Shown here: positions 18,465-27,526 of the stretch, piece after piece
Position numbering within the stretch: the stretch's first letter is position 1
Layout: every line of letters begins with the position of its first letter
Assembly: GCA_021780695.1 (NCBI GenBank)
Contig: JAJXYD010000002.1
Coordinates: 1-57,776 of the forward strand
Direction of reading: 5' to 3'
DNA: 57,776 nucleotides
Source: Deltaproteobacteria bacterium
GTDB taxonomy: Bacteria; Desulfobacterota; Syntrophobacteria; Syntrophobacterales; Syntrophobacteraceae
Notes under the pieces: model-generated
Database searches by the model: none
The model's input: the letters and a program-made list of their open reading frames with translations, nothing else
Told to the model about the DNA's origin: nothing
Program-made: the position numbers and the translations under genes

Positions 18465-19472
18465 TTAGGCCTCAGTCATCCCAACAGGCCCGCAAAGGCG
18501 GTTTTTTGCACGCTTTAGCGTTTGAGCGCCCAGACCGCTCAAACGCACCCGACTGTGCAGCCTCGCCCCCAAGAGCTCTTCGAGAAAGCGGCCGCAGTCG
18601 ATCAGCCGATCCATATCTATTCCCGTCGGGATGCCCATTTCCTCAAAAGCATAGACAATGTCCTCGGTGGCAAGTGCGTAAGGATCGAGCTTTCCAAGAG
18701 AGCTTTGATCAATAACGGTTCTAAAATAGCCGTGCACGCCCGCGCCACCCAGACAGGATTTAAAGACGCGCACCCCCGACTCGTAGGCGGCAAAAACGTT
18801 GGCCAGCCCCATACCTCTGTTGTCATAGAAGTGAGCCGCGAGCCTGGAAGCTTCGACCTGCGACATGCATACCCTCAGATGCTCGCGCACAGTGACCGGA
18901 TTGGCCATGGCAAGCTCATCGTTCAGGCATACCTGAGAGCATCCCAGCTGAACCAACTTGGCCACCATGGCCGAGAGGTTTTCATAATGGCTCGTGTCTT
19001 CCCCGGGGTAGCCGAAAGCCGCGCCGATGTAGGCGCTCACCTTGACCGCGTTAGCCCCGGCAATCTCACAAATCGTGCTGATCCTCTTCAGGGTCTCGGC
19101 AATACTGCGGTTAAGCGTCGGATAACACAACTGGTCGTTAAGAAACACCCACACGACCAACTCATCGCTTTTGCAGGCAATAGCGCTTCGGCAACCTGTC
19201 TCGTTAGGAACCAGCACCTGCCTTACCCTGCCGCGGCCGCCCGCCGGATCGCTCGGACCGATTCCGGAAAGCACCTCCACTGCGTCTTTCATTTGAGGCG
19301 CCATCCTGGGATGGACAAAAGAGGCAACCTCGATTTTGCGGAAACCGCACTCGAAGAGCCTATCGACAAGGGCTATCTTTCGAGCTGCCGGAATATAGTC
19401 GGGGTGATACTGCAACCCCTCGCGAGGCCCGATCTCAATCAGTTCCAGATTGTTTCTCATTTCCAAAGACAC
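18465..19472 (-). CDS. HMG-CoA lyase-like protein with altered active site
   Basis: A 335-residue DRE-TIM protein that aligns by eye along its whole length with HMG-CoA lyase (IEIGPREGLQ opening, IEVASFVHP, later LATEDIVYAFEEMGIPTGID). Key residues differ: the DRE aspartate is E18, the HxH metal pair is H214-F-Y216, and the GLGGCP loop is SCLGGAGV, so the catalytic cysteine position is alanine 244. The family normally splits HMG-CoA into acetoacetate and acetyl-CoA, but this copy may do something else or be a subunit. GTG 19472 follows AGGAG. It is the first gene after a candidate sigma-54 promoter. Confidence 0.75.
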   Translation of the reverse strand: MSLEMRNNLELIEIGPREGLQYHPDYIPAARKIALVDRLFECGFRKIEVASFVHPRMAPQMKDAVEVLSGIGPSDPAGGRGRVRQVLVPNETGCRSAIACKSDELVVWVFLNDQLCYPTLNRSIAETLKRISTICEIAGANAVKVSAYIGAAFGYPGEDTSHYENLSAMVAKLVQLGCSQVCLNDELAMANPVTVREHLRVCMSQVEASRLAAHFYDNRGMGLANVFAAYESGVRVFKSCLGGAGVHGYFRTVIDQSSLGKLDPYALATEDIVYAFEEMGIPTGIDMDRLIDCGRFLEELLGARLHSRVRLSGLGAQTLKRAKNRLCGPVGMTEA

Positions 19473-19600
19473 TTTCGGCTCCTAGCCGGCATCTACAAAA
19501 ACCCGGTTTGCATTCGATCGAAAAATTCCCTCTCACCACGTTAAAGAGCACCCTGCAGGGGGGAAAGCAGCTGAGCACTCTTTTGAATGCGCACCAAGTA

Positions 19601-19619
19601 ATGGCAAAAACCATTCCAG
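19601..19619 (-). promoter_or_regulatory. Candidate sigma-54 promoter for the catabolic operon
   Basis: On the minus strand CTGGAATGGTTTTTGCCAT has GG and GC separated by ten bases and TT before the GC, matching the -24/-12 layout with imperfect outer bases. It lies about 130 bp upstream of the HMG-CoA-lyase-like gene, and a sigma-54 activator is encoded just upstream. Confidence 0.4.
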
Positions 19620-19820
19620 CCAGGAGCACACCAAGGGTAGCGAATAAAGCCGTGGGACTAAAGAAGAGGGGCGTTAAAAGGGAAAAGGCCCCTCTATTCA
19701 GGCTTGCCCCAAAGGTTTAAGGGATAACCGCAACCGGGGAAAAAATTTAGCGTCCCGGCAGAAAAGAGCCCTGGCGGAGCTAAAAAGCAAGGCGCATCGG
19801 AGAGTTTTAAGGGGCTGATT

Positions 19821-19828
19821 TTGTATAC
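19821..19828. promoter_or_regulatory. TTGTATAC element, candidate activator site
   Basis: TTGTATAC followed by T occurs here, about 200 bp upstream of the candidate sigma-54 promoter, and again at 22222-22229 upstream of the hydratase-activator operon. Distance and recurrence fit an upstream activating site; binding is inferred. Confidence 0.3.
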
Positions 19829-19842
19829 TTTTAGTGACAGGC

Positions 19843-19863
19843 AAAAAAGGTGTTACCTTTTTT
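19843..19863 (-). terminator. Rho-independent-type terminator after the activator gene
   Basis: AAAAAAGG, five-base loop, CCTTTTTT forms a short stem with a T run, 32 bp after the stop of the sigma-54 activator gene. It would separate the hydratase-activator transcript from the downstream catabolic operon. Confidence 0.5.
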
Positions 19864-19895
19864 AAACAGAAGGTTTCGCGGGCATAGGGTGGGTT

Positions 19896-21320
19896 TTAGG
19901 AAATGGAGTGTTTCTTGAGCTTTAAGTAGAAGGCGCGGCGGCTTAGGCCAAGGGCTTCCATGGCCCTTGTCCTTGTGGGGTATCTTTTGAGGATTGCCTC
20001 GATTAAGTCCTTTTCGAAGGCGTCCATGACATCTCGATAGACAAAGTCACGCCTGGAGTTTTGGAGGGCATCGGCGGAAAGGGGGATGCGCCGGTCAAGC
20101 TCGGCTCTACCGTCGGAGACAAGGAGGTAGTGGGGCAGATCGCAGGGTTGGATGCGGTCGGAATCGGTCATATTGAGCGCATAGCTGACAACGCTGCGAA
20201 GCTCCCGGGCGTTTCCCGGCCAGGGGTGGGCAAAGAAGATATCCATCGTTTCGGGGCTGAATTTGGCCTCCCTCCCGTAGTCGCGGCAGAGCAGGCCCAG
20301 AAAATGTTGTGCGAGAAGCTCTATATCGCCGCCTCTTTCCCTCAAGGGGGGCACATGGATAGTCATGGTATTGAGCCTGTAGTAGAGGTCTTCTCGAAAT
20401 TTACCCTCGATCATCATTCTGGCCAGATCGCGATTGGTGGCGCTAAGGATTCTTGTATCAACCGGTATACACTTTTGATCTCCTACGCGTCTAAACTCTC
20501 CTTCTTCGAGGACCCTAAGAATTTTGGCCTGGGTGTTTAGCTCGAAATCGGCGACCTCATCGAAAAACAGGGTCCCCTTGTCGGCAAGATCAAAGAGGCC
20601 CTTTTTGCCCTCTTTGCGGCCGCCGGTAAAGCTGCCCGAGGCGTAGCCGAAGAGTTCGGATTCGATGAGGGTGCCGGGGATGGCGGCGCAGTTGATGCTT
20701 ACAAACTGATGGCCTCCGCGGTTGCTCGAGTCGTGGATGGCGCGCACGAGCAACTCTTTTCCAACGCCGCTTTCGCCGGTAACGAGGACGGAGAAGTCGG
20801 CCCGGCTGGCCTTGTAGGCCATGTAGAGGGCGGCCTTAAAGGGGCTGCTGGTACCCACCAGTTTGTCAAAGGGCGCAGGGAGGTCTGCGCCCCTTGCAAT
20901 TCCGGCGTCGAGGTAGGACTCGACGAAGCGCTGTCTTGCCTGAAGATCGCCCTCGCCTGCCTCACGGTGCACCAGGTTCATGATCGTTACGGCGCAGGAG
21001 AAATCCTCGGCGCCAGGCAGCAGGAGCACGGAGCAAATGACGGCCCTTTTTAGCGAATCGATGTATTTTCTAACGTTTACGACTTCGGTGCGATTGGCCA
21101 TGGCCCGCAGGGTAAGAGAATCGGCCTCGATCTCGCCGAGTTTTTGCCCGATCAGAGAGTGGGCGGGCAAGCCCATGATGGGGCAGCACGCATCGTTAGC
21201 GTAGACGACGGTGCCCTCGCGCGCGGTTACCAGGACAGCATCTCCCATGTGCTTAAGGATATGGAACTCGCCTTTGGACAAAACAGACAGGGCGAGGTCG
21301 TTTTCGGGATAATTATCCAC
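19896..21320 (-). CDS. Sigma-54-dependent transcriptional activator with PAS domain
   Basis: A 474-residue enhancer-binding protein: a PAS sensor domain at about residues 20-110, an AAA+ domain with Walker A GESGVGKE, and a Fis-type helix-turn-helix at the C-terminus (RTRAMEALGLSRRAFYLKLKK). The loop that contacts sigma-54, usually GAFTGA, is GSFTGG. There is no receiver domain, so a ligand or redox signal sensed by PAS is likely. GTG 21320 follows AGGA. It starts 10 bp after the enoyl-CoA hydratase stop, within the leucine/isovalerate locus, and probably controls it. Confidence 0.92.
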   Translation of the reverse strand: MDNYPENDLALSVLSKGEFHILKHMGDAVLVTAREGTVVYANDACCPIMGLPAHSLIGQKLGEIEADSLTLRAMANRTEVVNVRKYIDSLKRAVICSVLLLPGAEDFSCAVTIMNLVHREAGEGDLQARQRFVESYLDAGIARGADLPAPFDKLVGTSSPFKAALYMAYKASRADFSVLVTGESGVGKELLVRAIHDSSNRGGHQFVSINCAAIPGTLIESELFGYASGSFTGGRKEGKKGLFDLADKGTLFFDEVADFELNTQAKILRVLEEGEFRRVGDQKCIPVDTRILSATNRDLARMMIEGKFREDLYYRLNTMTIHVPPLRERGGDIELLAQHFLGLLCRDYGREAKFSPETMDIFFAHPWPGNARELRSVVSYALNMTDSDRIQPCDLPHYLLVSDGRAELDRRIPLSADALQNSRRDFVYRDVMDAFEKDLIEAILKRYPTRTRAMEALGLSRRAFYLKLKKHSIS

Positions 21321-21330
21321 GTCGGAAGTC

Positions 21331-22113
21331 CTACTTTCCCTTGTAGACCGGTTTTCTTTTCTCTCGGAAGGCCGTAAGGCCCTCGGTTCGATCTTCGGTT
21401 GGAATCGTTACCCAGTAGGCATTTGATTCTATGGCAAGCCCGGAGCGCAGGTCGACTTCCACCCCGTGGTTTATCGCATACTTTGCCTGGGTAACGGCAA
21501 TGGGGCCGGCCTCACAGATCATTGCGGCCATTTCGAGGCACTGGTCGATCAATTGATCGGAAGGGACCACCTTGTTTACCAGGCCAATGGAGAGGGCCTC
21601 CTGAGCGTCGATGCGCCTGCCGGTAAAAATGAGTTCCTTGGCCTTGGCGCGCCCGACAATGCGGGGCAGCCTCTGCGTGCCGCCCCCTCCGGGAATAATG
21701 GCCAGACGGGTTTCGGTAAGCCCCATGGTCGCATTTTCCGAAGCGATGCGGATGTCGCAGGTTAGGGCCAGCTCGGTGCCCCCTCCCAGGGCGATTCCGT
21801 TTACGGCCCCGATTACCGGTTTATTCATATATTCGATGGAGGTAAACAGTTCGCGAAGAGTGAAGATGAATTTTCGCACCTCTTCTTCGGGAAGTGTCGC
21901 CCTCTCCTTTAGATCGGCGCCTGCGCAGAAGGCCTTTTGTCCAGCCCCCGAAACGATTATTACGCGCACTTCCCTCTCCCATTGAAGGGCCTCGATTTTT
22001 TCGGAAAGCGCCCGGAGCATGGCAAAATTTAAAGAATTCATAACCTCGGGCCGATTGAGCTTCAAGATGGAGGTCTGCCCGAAGCGTTCCTCCAAAACCA
22101 ACTGCTGCTCCAT
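21331..22113 (-). CDS. liuC: Enoyl-CoA hydratase, probable methylglutaconyl-CoA hydratase
   Basis: A 260-residue crotonase-fold protein. The oxyanion-hole segments are FCAGADLKER and NGIALGGGTELALTCD, and the catalytic glutamates are in the GGGTELAL and GLTETRLAIIPGGGG regions, as in AUH-type methylglutaconyl-CoA hydratases. It would hydrate 3-methylglutaconyl-CoA to HMG-CoA in leucine breakdown; the specificity is inferred from context and the GADLKER pattern. ATG 22113 has AAGGAG upstream. It forms a short operon with the sigma-54 activator. Confidence 0.88.
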   Translation of the reverse strand: MEQQLVLEERFGQTSILKLNRPEVMNSLNFAMLRALSEKIEALQWEREVRVIIVSGAGQKAFCAGADLKERATLPEEEVRKFIFTLRELFTSIEYMNKPVIGAVNGIALGGGTELALTCDIRIASENATMGLTETRLAIIPGGGGTQRLPRIVGRAKAKELIFTGRRIDAQEALSIGLVNKVVPSDQLIDQCLEMAAMICEAGPIAVTQAKYAINHGVEVDLRSGLAIESNAYWVTIPTEDRTEGLTAFREKRKPVYKGK

Positions 22114-22221
22114 GTTTTCTCCTTTTCGTAGACATTATGGATTTTTATCCGGCGCAAACAGGTAAAGCAAGGTTCACTGCCGGCTTCTAAATTTGAATGA
22201 GTAAAGCACTTTTGCACTGGT

Positions 22222-22264
22222 TTGTATACTATTTTACATAGACAGTTGTCTAAAAAGCATACAA
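22222..22264. promoter_or_regulatory. Nested inverted repeats upstream of the hydratase-activator operon
   Basis: An inner imperfect palindrome TAGACAGTTGTCTA (22239-22252) lies within outer arms TTGTATAC (22222-22229) and GCATACAA (22257-22264). It is about 110-150 bp upstream of the hydratase start, a suitable place for an activator or repressor site. Confidence 0.4.
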
Positions 22265-22447
22265 GAAGGATAGTGAAGGGATGCGGACCGGGTATCGCTT
22301 TTTAAGGTCGGAGGAGCCGAGGCTTGCAGTAGTTCATTTTCCCGCCCTTGCGGGGTTTGGATTTAAAAATGCCGTTCTCCCTTTGAGATTAGAGAGGGGC
22401 GGTAGAATGATTTCAGTAAAATACTTTCCTAAACGGGATCACAACCG

Positions 22448-22639
22448 GTGCGAGGTTACGCCGATGCCCAGGCGCGCCAGATTTTCCGGGACCTGGTCGA
22501 TCTGCCAGCCACCGTCAAAGCCACGCCGTCCCAAATCCGTGTGACTTTTCACCGTCGAACCCAGTCTCCCTATCTTGCTCGCCTCGGACCTCTTTGCGGA
22601 GACGCCCGGTTAGTCCTCCGTTCCACCCATGTTGGCTGA
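22448..22639 (+). pseudogene. Remnant of a transposase C-terminus
   Basis: A 63-codon frame contains DLVDLPATVKATPSQIRVTFHRR, which resembles the C-terminal end of a group of DDE transposases in which LVDxPATV is followed about 16 residues later by FHRRAH. The frame has no start or upstream domain and the preceding bases read in a different frame, so this is a fragment at most. Assignment is from memory of the motif. Confidence 0.35.
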
Positions 22640-22664
22640 TTTATGCTCCGTGGAAATCCCACGG

Positions 22665-24029
22665 CTAGCCGTTTCCTTCTTTTTTGATCCCCAGAGCCTT
22701 CATTTTTCGATGCAGATGAGTCCTTTCGAGGCCGATTTTCGCCGCCGTAACGGATACGTTCCACCCGTTTTCCTCGAGTTTTTTCTCCAGGAAGTGACGT
22801 TCGAAACACGAGCGGGCTTCCTCAAGGCTTTGGCATTGCAGCCAGGAAGTGTCTCCGATTTGATCTTTTACGAGATTTCTAAAATCCGCCGGCAGATCAT
22901 CGGGGGAGATGACGTTACCCGGGGTCATGATCATTAGCCTTTCAATGAAATTTCTAAGTTCTCGGATATTGCCCGGCCAGGCATAGGACTTAAGGATTGC
23001 ATAGATTCGCGGGTCGATTCTTTTTTTCCCAAGAGCGCTCTCGCCTGCTATCTCGGCCGCGAAATGCTCGACGAGCAACTCCAGGTCCTCCAACCGCTCC
23101 CTTAACGGGGGCACATAAATCGGGATTACGTTCAGCCTGTAATAGAGGTCCTGGCGAAACGTTCCGAGTTCGATTTCCTTTTGCAGATCCTTATTGGTAG
23201 CGGCAACGATTCGCACATCGACCTCGATGGAGCGCTGGCCCCCTACCCTTTCAAAGATTTGCTCCTGAATGATGCGAAGGATCTTGGCCTGGGTCCTGTT
23301 GCTCATATCCCCTATTTCATCGAGAAAGAGGGTGCCCCCGTTAGCCATGTCGAATTTACCCTTGCGCTTTTCGTGGGCGCCGGTAAAGGCGCCCTTTTCA
23401 TGGCCGAAGAGTTCGGATTCGATCAGTTCCTCGGGGATAGCGGCGCAGTTGACCTCGATAATGGGGCGGGTATTGCGCCGGCTCAAAAGATGAATCATCT
23501 TGGCGGCCAGTTCCTTACCCGTTCCGTTTTCCCCGGTGATGAGCACGGTAGCGTTTGTGGGGGCCGCGCGCCGGATCTGCTCCCACAGAAGGTTCACCGC
23601 GGCGCTTTCGCCAATCATGGCGCGTTCGGATTTATTGCGCAGCAACCGGTTTTCTTCTTCCAGGCGGGAAAACTCTATGGCGTTTTGAATGGAAACGAGA
23701 ATACGCTCGATGGACAGGGGCTTTTCAATGAAGTCGAAGGCGCCCATTCTGGTCGCCTTGACGGCGGTTTCTATATTTCCGTGGCCGGAGATGATGATAA
23801 CAGGAAGCAGCGGATAGAGCTTCTTTATCTCATCGAGCACCGACATGCCGTCGATTCCCGGCATCCAAATGTCAAGCAGCATGAGATCCGGGGGGTCTTT
23901 TCTTGCCCTTTCCAAAGCCTCTTCGCCACAGCAAGCCTGGACCACCTCATAGCCTTCATCGCCCAAGATCCCGTTAAGAGACTGCAGGATGCTTATCTCG
24001 TCGTCGACAATCAGAACTTTTTGTTTCAT
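22665..24029 (-). CDS. ntrX: NtrX-like sigma-54-dependent response regulator
   Basis: A 454-residue response regulator with receiver (KVLIVDDE opening, acceptor aspartate in [10 protein letters not shown]), AAA+ (Walker A GENGTGKE, intact GAFTGA loop, Walker [12 protein letters not shown]) and Fis-type HTH at the C-terminus. It should activate sigma-54 promoters when phosphorylated by its partner kinase. The frame extends upstream into the kinase gene, but ATG 24029 matches the family start and lies 10 bp after the ntrY stop. It follows DUF4390 and ntrY in one operon. Confidence 0.92.
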   Translation of the reverse strand: MKQKVLIVDDEISILQSLNGILGDEGYEVVQACCGEEALERARKDPPDLMLLDIWMPGIDGMSVLDEIKKLYPLLPVIIISGHGNIETAVKATRMGAFDFIEKPLSIERILVSIQNAIEFSRLEEENRLLRNKSERAMIGESAAVNLLWEQIRRAAPTNATVLITGENGTGKELAAKMIHLLSRRNTRPIIEVNCAAIPEELIESELFGHEKGAFTGAHEKRKGKFDMANGGTLFLDEIGDMSNRTQAKILRIIQEQIFERVGGQRSIEVDVRIVAATNKDLQKEIELGTFRQDLYYRLNVIPIYVPPLRERLEDLELLVEHFAAEIAGESALGKKRIDPRIYAILKSYAWPGNIRELRNFIERLMIMTPGNVISPDDLPADFRNLVKDQIGDTSWLQCQSLEEARSCFERHFLEKKLEENGWNVSVTAAKIGLERTHLHRKMKALGIKKEGNG

Positions 24030-24039
24030 TTTTTCCCCG

Positions 24040-26268
24040 CTAGCCGGGCAATTCCACCGTAAAGACCGTACCGCGAGGCCTGTTTCCCCGCACCCGGATA
24101 AAACCGTTATGATCGGCCACGATACTCGATACAATGGCAAGTCCCAGGCCGGTGCCCTTGTTTTTCGTCGAATAGTAGGGCTCAAAAATCCTTGGCCTGT
24201 TTTCCGGGGCAATCCCGTGGCCGGTATCCGAGCACTCCATTTTTGCAATCTTTAAGGCAGGGTCGTAGAAGAGGCGGATGGAGATTTTTCCGCTTTCACT
24301 GCCGATGGCATGCACGGAGTTTTCGAGCAAATTAATGATTACCTGTCTGAACTGATCGCGATCAAGGCGAAGATCGGGCATATTATCATCTTTTTTCAAG
24401 ATAAATGAAATGCTGCTGTAATTATGTCTGTAGAGGTTCAACCCCTCCTCGACAATTTCATGAAGGCTGCAGGGTTGCAGTCTGGCTCTGGGCAGCCTTG
24501 CGAAACGAGAGAACTCGTTTACCAGGCTCTTCATGTGATCAACCTGCTGGATGATCGTGCGGGTGCATTCGTCAAAAATCGTACCGTCGGCTTCGACCAG
24601 TTCGGAATACTTGCGCCTTAGCCTTTGAGCGGAAAGCTTGATGGGGGTAAGAGGGTTTTTGATCTCGTGGGCGATGCGTCTGGCGACCTCTCGCCAGGCG
24701 GCCATCCTCTGGGCCTTCTCGAGCTCGGTAAAGTCGTCGAGCACGGCGACGATACCCATAAAGCGGCCCGCTTCGTCGTGGAGCACAGATACCTTTATAA
24801 AAAGAGACATCGGCACTCCGCCTACCTTGAGCTGCGCGGAACGCTCCAGGTAGGAATGACGACCTTCCCCATAGGCGTCAATAAAACTTTGAACGATCTC
24901 CATCTGGGACTGGTCTAAAAAGTCGCTATAATGAGCCCCGCGCACCTTCTCGGCCTCAAATCCAAAGATGATCTCGGCCGAATTATTTACGGTCGTAACA
25001 ATACCTCGGGCATCCACGCTTACCACCCCCGCGGCTATATTCTTTAGAACCACCTCCATGTAGCGTCTGCGCTCTTCGAGTTCCACATTGGTGGTTTGGA
25101 GCACATTGTAGGCATAGTCCAGTTTTTTTCGTCCATCGCGCAAATCTTCAATCATGTTGTTAAAGGAAACCATGAGCATACCGATTTCGTCCTGGCGGTC
25201 GGGTTCAAGACGCACGTCCAGATCGCCGTCGGCAATTTTTTGCGTGGCGCTCAAAAGTTTTTCGATAGGCCCGGTAAGGTTTTTGGCAAGGTAGAAGCCA
25301 AACCAAACGGCCGAGAATATGGCGAGCATGGTGACGATGGAAAACGTTATGAAGTGGCTCTTTTTGAGGGGCTTGTGAAGCATTTTGAGCTGCATATAGC
25401 TATTATAGCCGGCGGTAATGGATTTTAGCCGCAGGGAAAGCTCCTTGGGAAGCACTCGTAAGGCAATAAGAACCGAACCGTCTCCGGTAAGATATTTTAA
25501 GGGGATGCGGGCGGCTATGGCGCTGCGCGAACCGGCGAGGTTGACCATCTTTGAGGCCGTACCGGCCTCGGTTTCCATGTTTTTCTTCAGCCAAAAGGGG
25601 CCGACTCCCTGAGCCGCTTTTTGTGTAAAGCTCCATTTTAACTCGCCTGAAGAATTAAACAGGTAGGCCCCATCGATCCTTGCGGCAAAGAGAAACCCAA
25701 TGTCATCTAAGTGCGCGCCGCCCTTGCCCTGGATAATCATTTTGGCGGCTTCGGGGACCAGGACCCGGCATTCGGATACGAAATCGTTTCTTTCGCGATC
25801 CACGTAATCCTTTGCGAGCTGGACCGAATTTTTGAGCGAATTTTGAACTCTGGCGCTAAACCACTGGTCCAGGCTCGAAAAGATGAACTGGCTGGCAAAC
25901 CAGAAAAGGGGAACCGCGGGGATGAGGGTGAGCACCACCGAGCCGGCGACCAGCCGGGTCTTTAGTTTGGAGCCCAGGATGTTTCTTTTGCGCTCGAAAA
26001 TGAGTTTTACGAAATTGCGAAGGACCAGGTAGGCCAGCAGCAGAAGAAGTAAGATATTAAGATTTAAAAAGAGAATAAGAAAGACGTTACCCGCAAGGGG
26101 GGTGCGAATAAGGGGCTTATAGAACCATCCCTGGATGAGACCAATGGAGAATATCAGGCCAAGGACGGCAAAGACCGCAATACGTTCCCAAAAGCGGCGT
26201 TTTTGATCAGGTTCAAAACCTGTAATAGTGCCGACCTGCTTCAATAGAGAAATTCGACGGTTCGCCAT
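24040..26268 (-). CDS. ntrY: NtrY-like membrane sensor histidine kinase
   Basis: A 742-residue sensor kinase. It has three hydrophobic segments near residues 29-47, 60-83 and 105-130, a sensor region, a further membrane segment near 310-335, HAMP, PAS, the phosphoacceptor region with HEIKNPLTPIKLSAQ, and the ATP-binding domain (INLLENSVHA, DTGHGI, GTGLGLAI). This is the NtrY layout; it should phosphorylate the adjacent NtrX. Signal unknown. It overlaps the DUF4390 gene by 28 bp, so expression is coupled. Confidence 0.92.
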   Translation of the reverse strand: MANRRISLLKQVGTITGFEPDQKRRFWERIAVFAVLGLIFSIGLIQGWFYKPLIRTPLAGNVFLILFLNLNILLLLLLAYLVLRNFVKLIFERKRNILGSKLKTRLVAGSVVLTLIPAVPLFWFASQFIFSSLDQWFSARVQNSLKNSVQLAKDYVDRERNDFVSECRVLVPEAAKMIIQGKGGAHLDDIGFLFAARIDGAYLFNSSGELKWSFTQKAAQGVGPFWLKKNMETEAGTASKMVNLAGSRSAIAARIPLKYLTGDGSVLIALRVLPKELSLRLKSITAGYNSYMQLKMLHKPLKKSHFITFSIVTMLAIFSAVWFGFYLAKNLTGPIEKLLSATQKIADGDLDVRLEPDRQDEIGMLMVSFNNMIEDLRDGRKKLDYAYNVLQTTNVELEERRRYMEVVLKNIAAGVVSVDARGIVTTVNNSAEIIFGFEAEKVRGAHYSDFLDQSQMEIVQSFIDAYGEGRHSYLERSAQLKVGGVPMSLFIKVSVLHDEAGRFMGIVAVLDDFTELEKAQRMAAWREVARRIAHEIKNPLTPIKLSAQRLRRKYSELVEADGTIFDECTRTIIQQVDHMKSLVNEFSRFARLPRARLQPCSLHEIVEEGLNLYRHNYSSISFILKKDDNMPDLRLDRDQFRQVIINLLENSVHAIGSESGKISIRLFYDPALKIAKMECSDTGHGIAPENRPRIFEPYYSTKNKGTGLGLAIVSSIVADHNGFIRVRGNRPRGTVFTVELPG

Positions 26269-26816
26269 CCGGTCTCAAAATCCCAAAGAGAAGCCCAGAA
26301 AATAATGTATCGGAAAATCAGGGGCAATTCCACCTTTGAAAGCTCGGCTTTAACGTTCAGATAATATGTCTGGTCTTTGTTGAGCCAGCACGTTGGAATC
26401 ACGGGAAGGTTTTTGACCGTGGCCATCCACTTTTTGGCCTCCTCAAAGCTTTTGGTAACGCGCGCCTCTTGCCCGGACTCCGGCAAAGTCACCTGGAATT
26501 CATCATTTAGCCGGTTGTATTTGATTGTATGCAAAAGCGTGAGGTCAACCATTGTCGTAGTCAACACCAAAGAGGGCTTCTCAACGGATACCAAAATCCT
26601 GAAGGTTGTTGGGACCCCATCGCGAACGGCCTCTTCCATCGCGGAATTAAAACAGTTGCTAATGCTGAAACTAATCTTGAGGACTTTTCCGCTTTTATCC
26701 AGCTCAAGGGCCGAGACTTTGGCCTTATCGCTTTGCGCCAAGCAAACAGAGGGGCACGCGATTAACAACAGCAAAAAAAATATAAGCAGAATTTTCTTAT
26801 TATTTAGAAATTTCAC
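26241..26816 (-). CDS. Exported DUF4390 protein
   Basis: A 191-residue protein with an N-terminal signal peptide (KILLIFFLLLLIACPSVCLAQ) followed by a beta-rich DUF4390 domain. DUF4390 proteins are commonly found just upstream of NtrY-type kinases in deltaproteobacteria, so an extracytoplasmic accessory or sensing role is plausible; no function is established to my knowledge. The frame is open further upstream, but GTG 26816 with GGA seven bases before it places the signal peptide at the N-terminus. It overlaps ntrY by 28 bp. Confidence 0.82.
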   Translation of the reverse strand: MKFLNNKKILLIFFLLLLIACPSVCLAQSDKAKVSALELDKSGKVLKISFSISNCFNSAMEEAVRDGVPTTFRILVSVEKPSLVLTTTMVDLTLLHTIKYNRLNDEFQVTLPESGQEARVTKSFEEAKKWMATVKNLPVIPTCWLNKDQTYYLNVKAELSKVELPLIFRYIIFWASLWDFETGWRTVEFLY

Positions 26817-27024
26817 ATCATTTCCAAAAAGTCGACTACCGACGGCCTCAAAGGCGGCGGCAACAGGATGAAAAGGAATCGCGCCTGGAATTTTACGGTG
26901 GAATTTTAACGAAGCGACCTTTGAATTACAAGAAAAATGACCATAAGGATGCGACGGCCTCCGGGAGAAAACAAAGACCCGACCTGCCCCCAAACCGCCA
27001 ACCCCTCAAAGGGTCGATTCCAAA

Positions 27025-27054
27025 TTGACAATAGCGAAAGGAATGTTTTATAAG
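27025..27054 (+). promoter_or_regulatory. Sigma-70-type promoter of trxA
   Basis: TTGACA (27025-27030) is followed after 17-18 bases by TTATAAG (27048-27054), 70 bp before the trxA start. Both hexamers are close to consensus. Confidence 0.65.
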
Positions 27055-27124
27055 ATAGCACGCAGCTCAGGCAAAGGCACGCCGCCAGCGGCGTGATGGC
27101 AACATTCTTAAAAGGAGCAAGCTC

Positions 27125-27454
27125 ATGGCAGGTAATATCATTGAAGTAACAGACAGCAGTTTCGAGCAGGAAGTTCTTCAGTCTGATCTACCCGTTCTGG
27201 TTGATTTCTGGGCCCCCTGGTGCGGACCCTGCCGGGCCATTGCCCCTGTTGTCGAGGAGATATCGGGCGATTACCAATCCAAGTTAAAAGTTGTAAAATG
27301 CAATGTCGACGACAATCCCAAGGTACCGGGGAAATATGGAATTCGCGCTATTCCTACTCTGATCATTTTTAAAGACGGAAATGTGAGCGATCAGATCACC
27401 GGAGCTGTGGCAAAGTCTCAGATCGCCGCGGCCATAAGCAAAGTCGTCAGTTAG
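27125..27454 (+). CDS. trxA: Thioredoxin
   Basis: A 109-residue thioredoxin with the active site WCGPC and the usual flanking [10 protein letters not shown] and [14 protein letters not shown], including the cis-proline of the fold. It reduces protein disulfides in the cytoplasm. The ATG follows AAGGAG, and a strong promoter lies 70 bp upstream. It is followed by bamD; the two are probably only loosely linked because 72 bp separate them. Confidence 0.96.
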   Translation: MAGNIIEVTDSSFEQEVLQSDLPVLVDFWAPWCGPCRAIAPVVEEISGDYQSKLKVVKCNVDDNPKVPGKYGIRAIPTLIIFKDGNVSDQITGAVAKSQIAAAISKVVS

Positions 27455-27526
27455 ATACCGGTTGGGGCAGGATTTTACTCTTTCCCCCCCATGGAACGTA
27501 TCTTCTAACAATCGGAAAACCATATC

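Noticed and set aside
22997..24255. Plus-strand frames opposite ntrX and ntrY, up to 293 codons
   Set aside because: Conserved kinase and regulator motifs are on the minus strand; the opposite frames arise from codon bias in GC-rich DNA.
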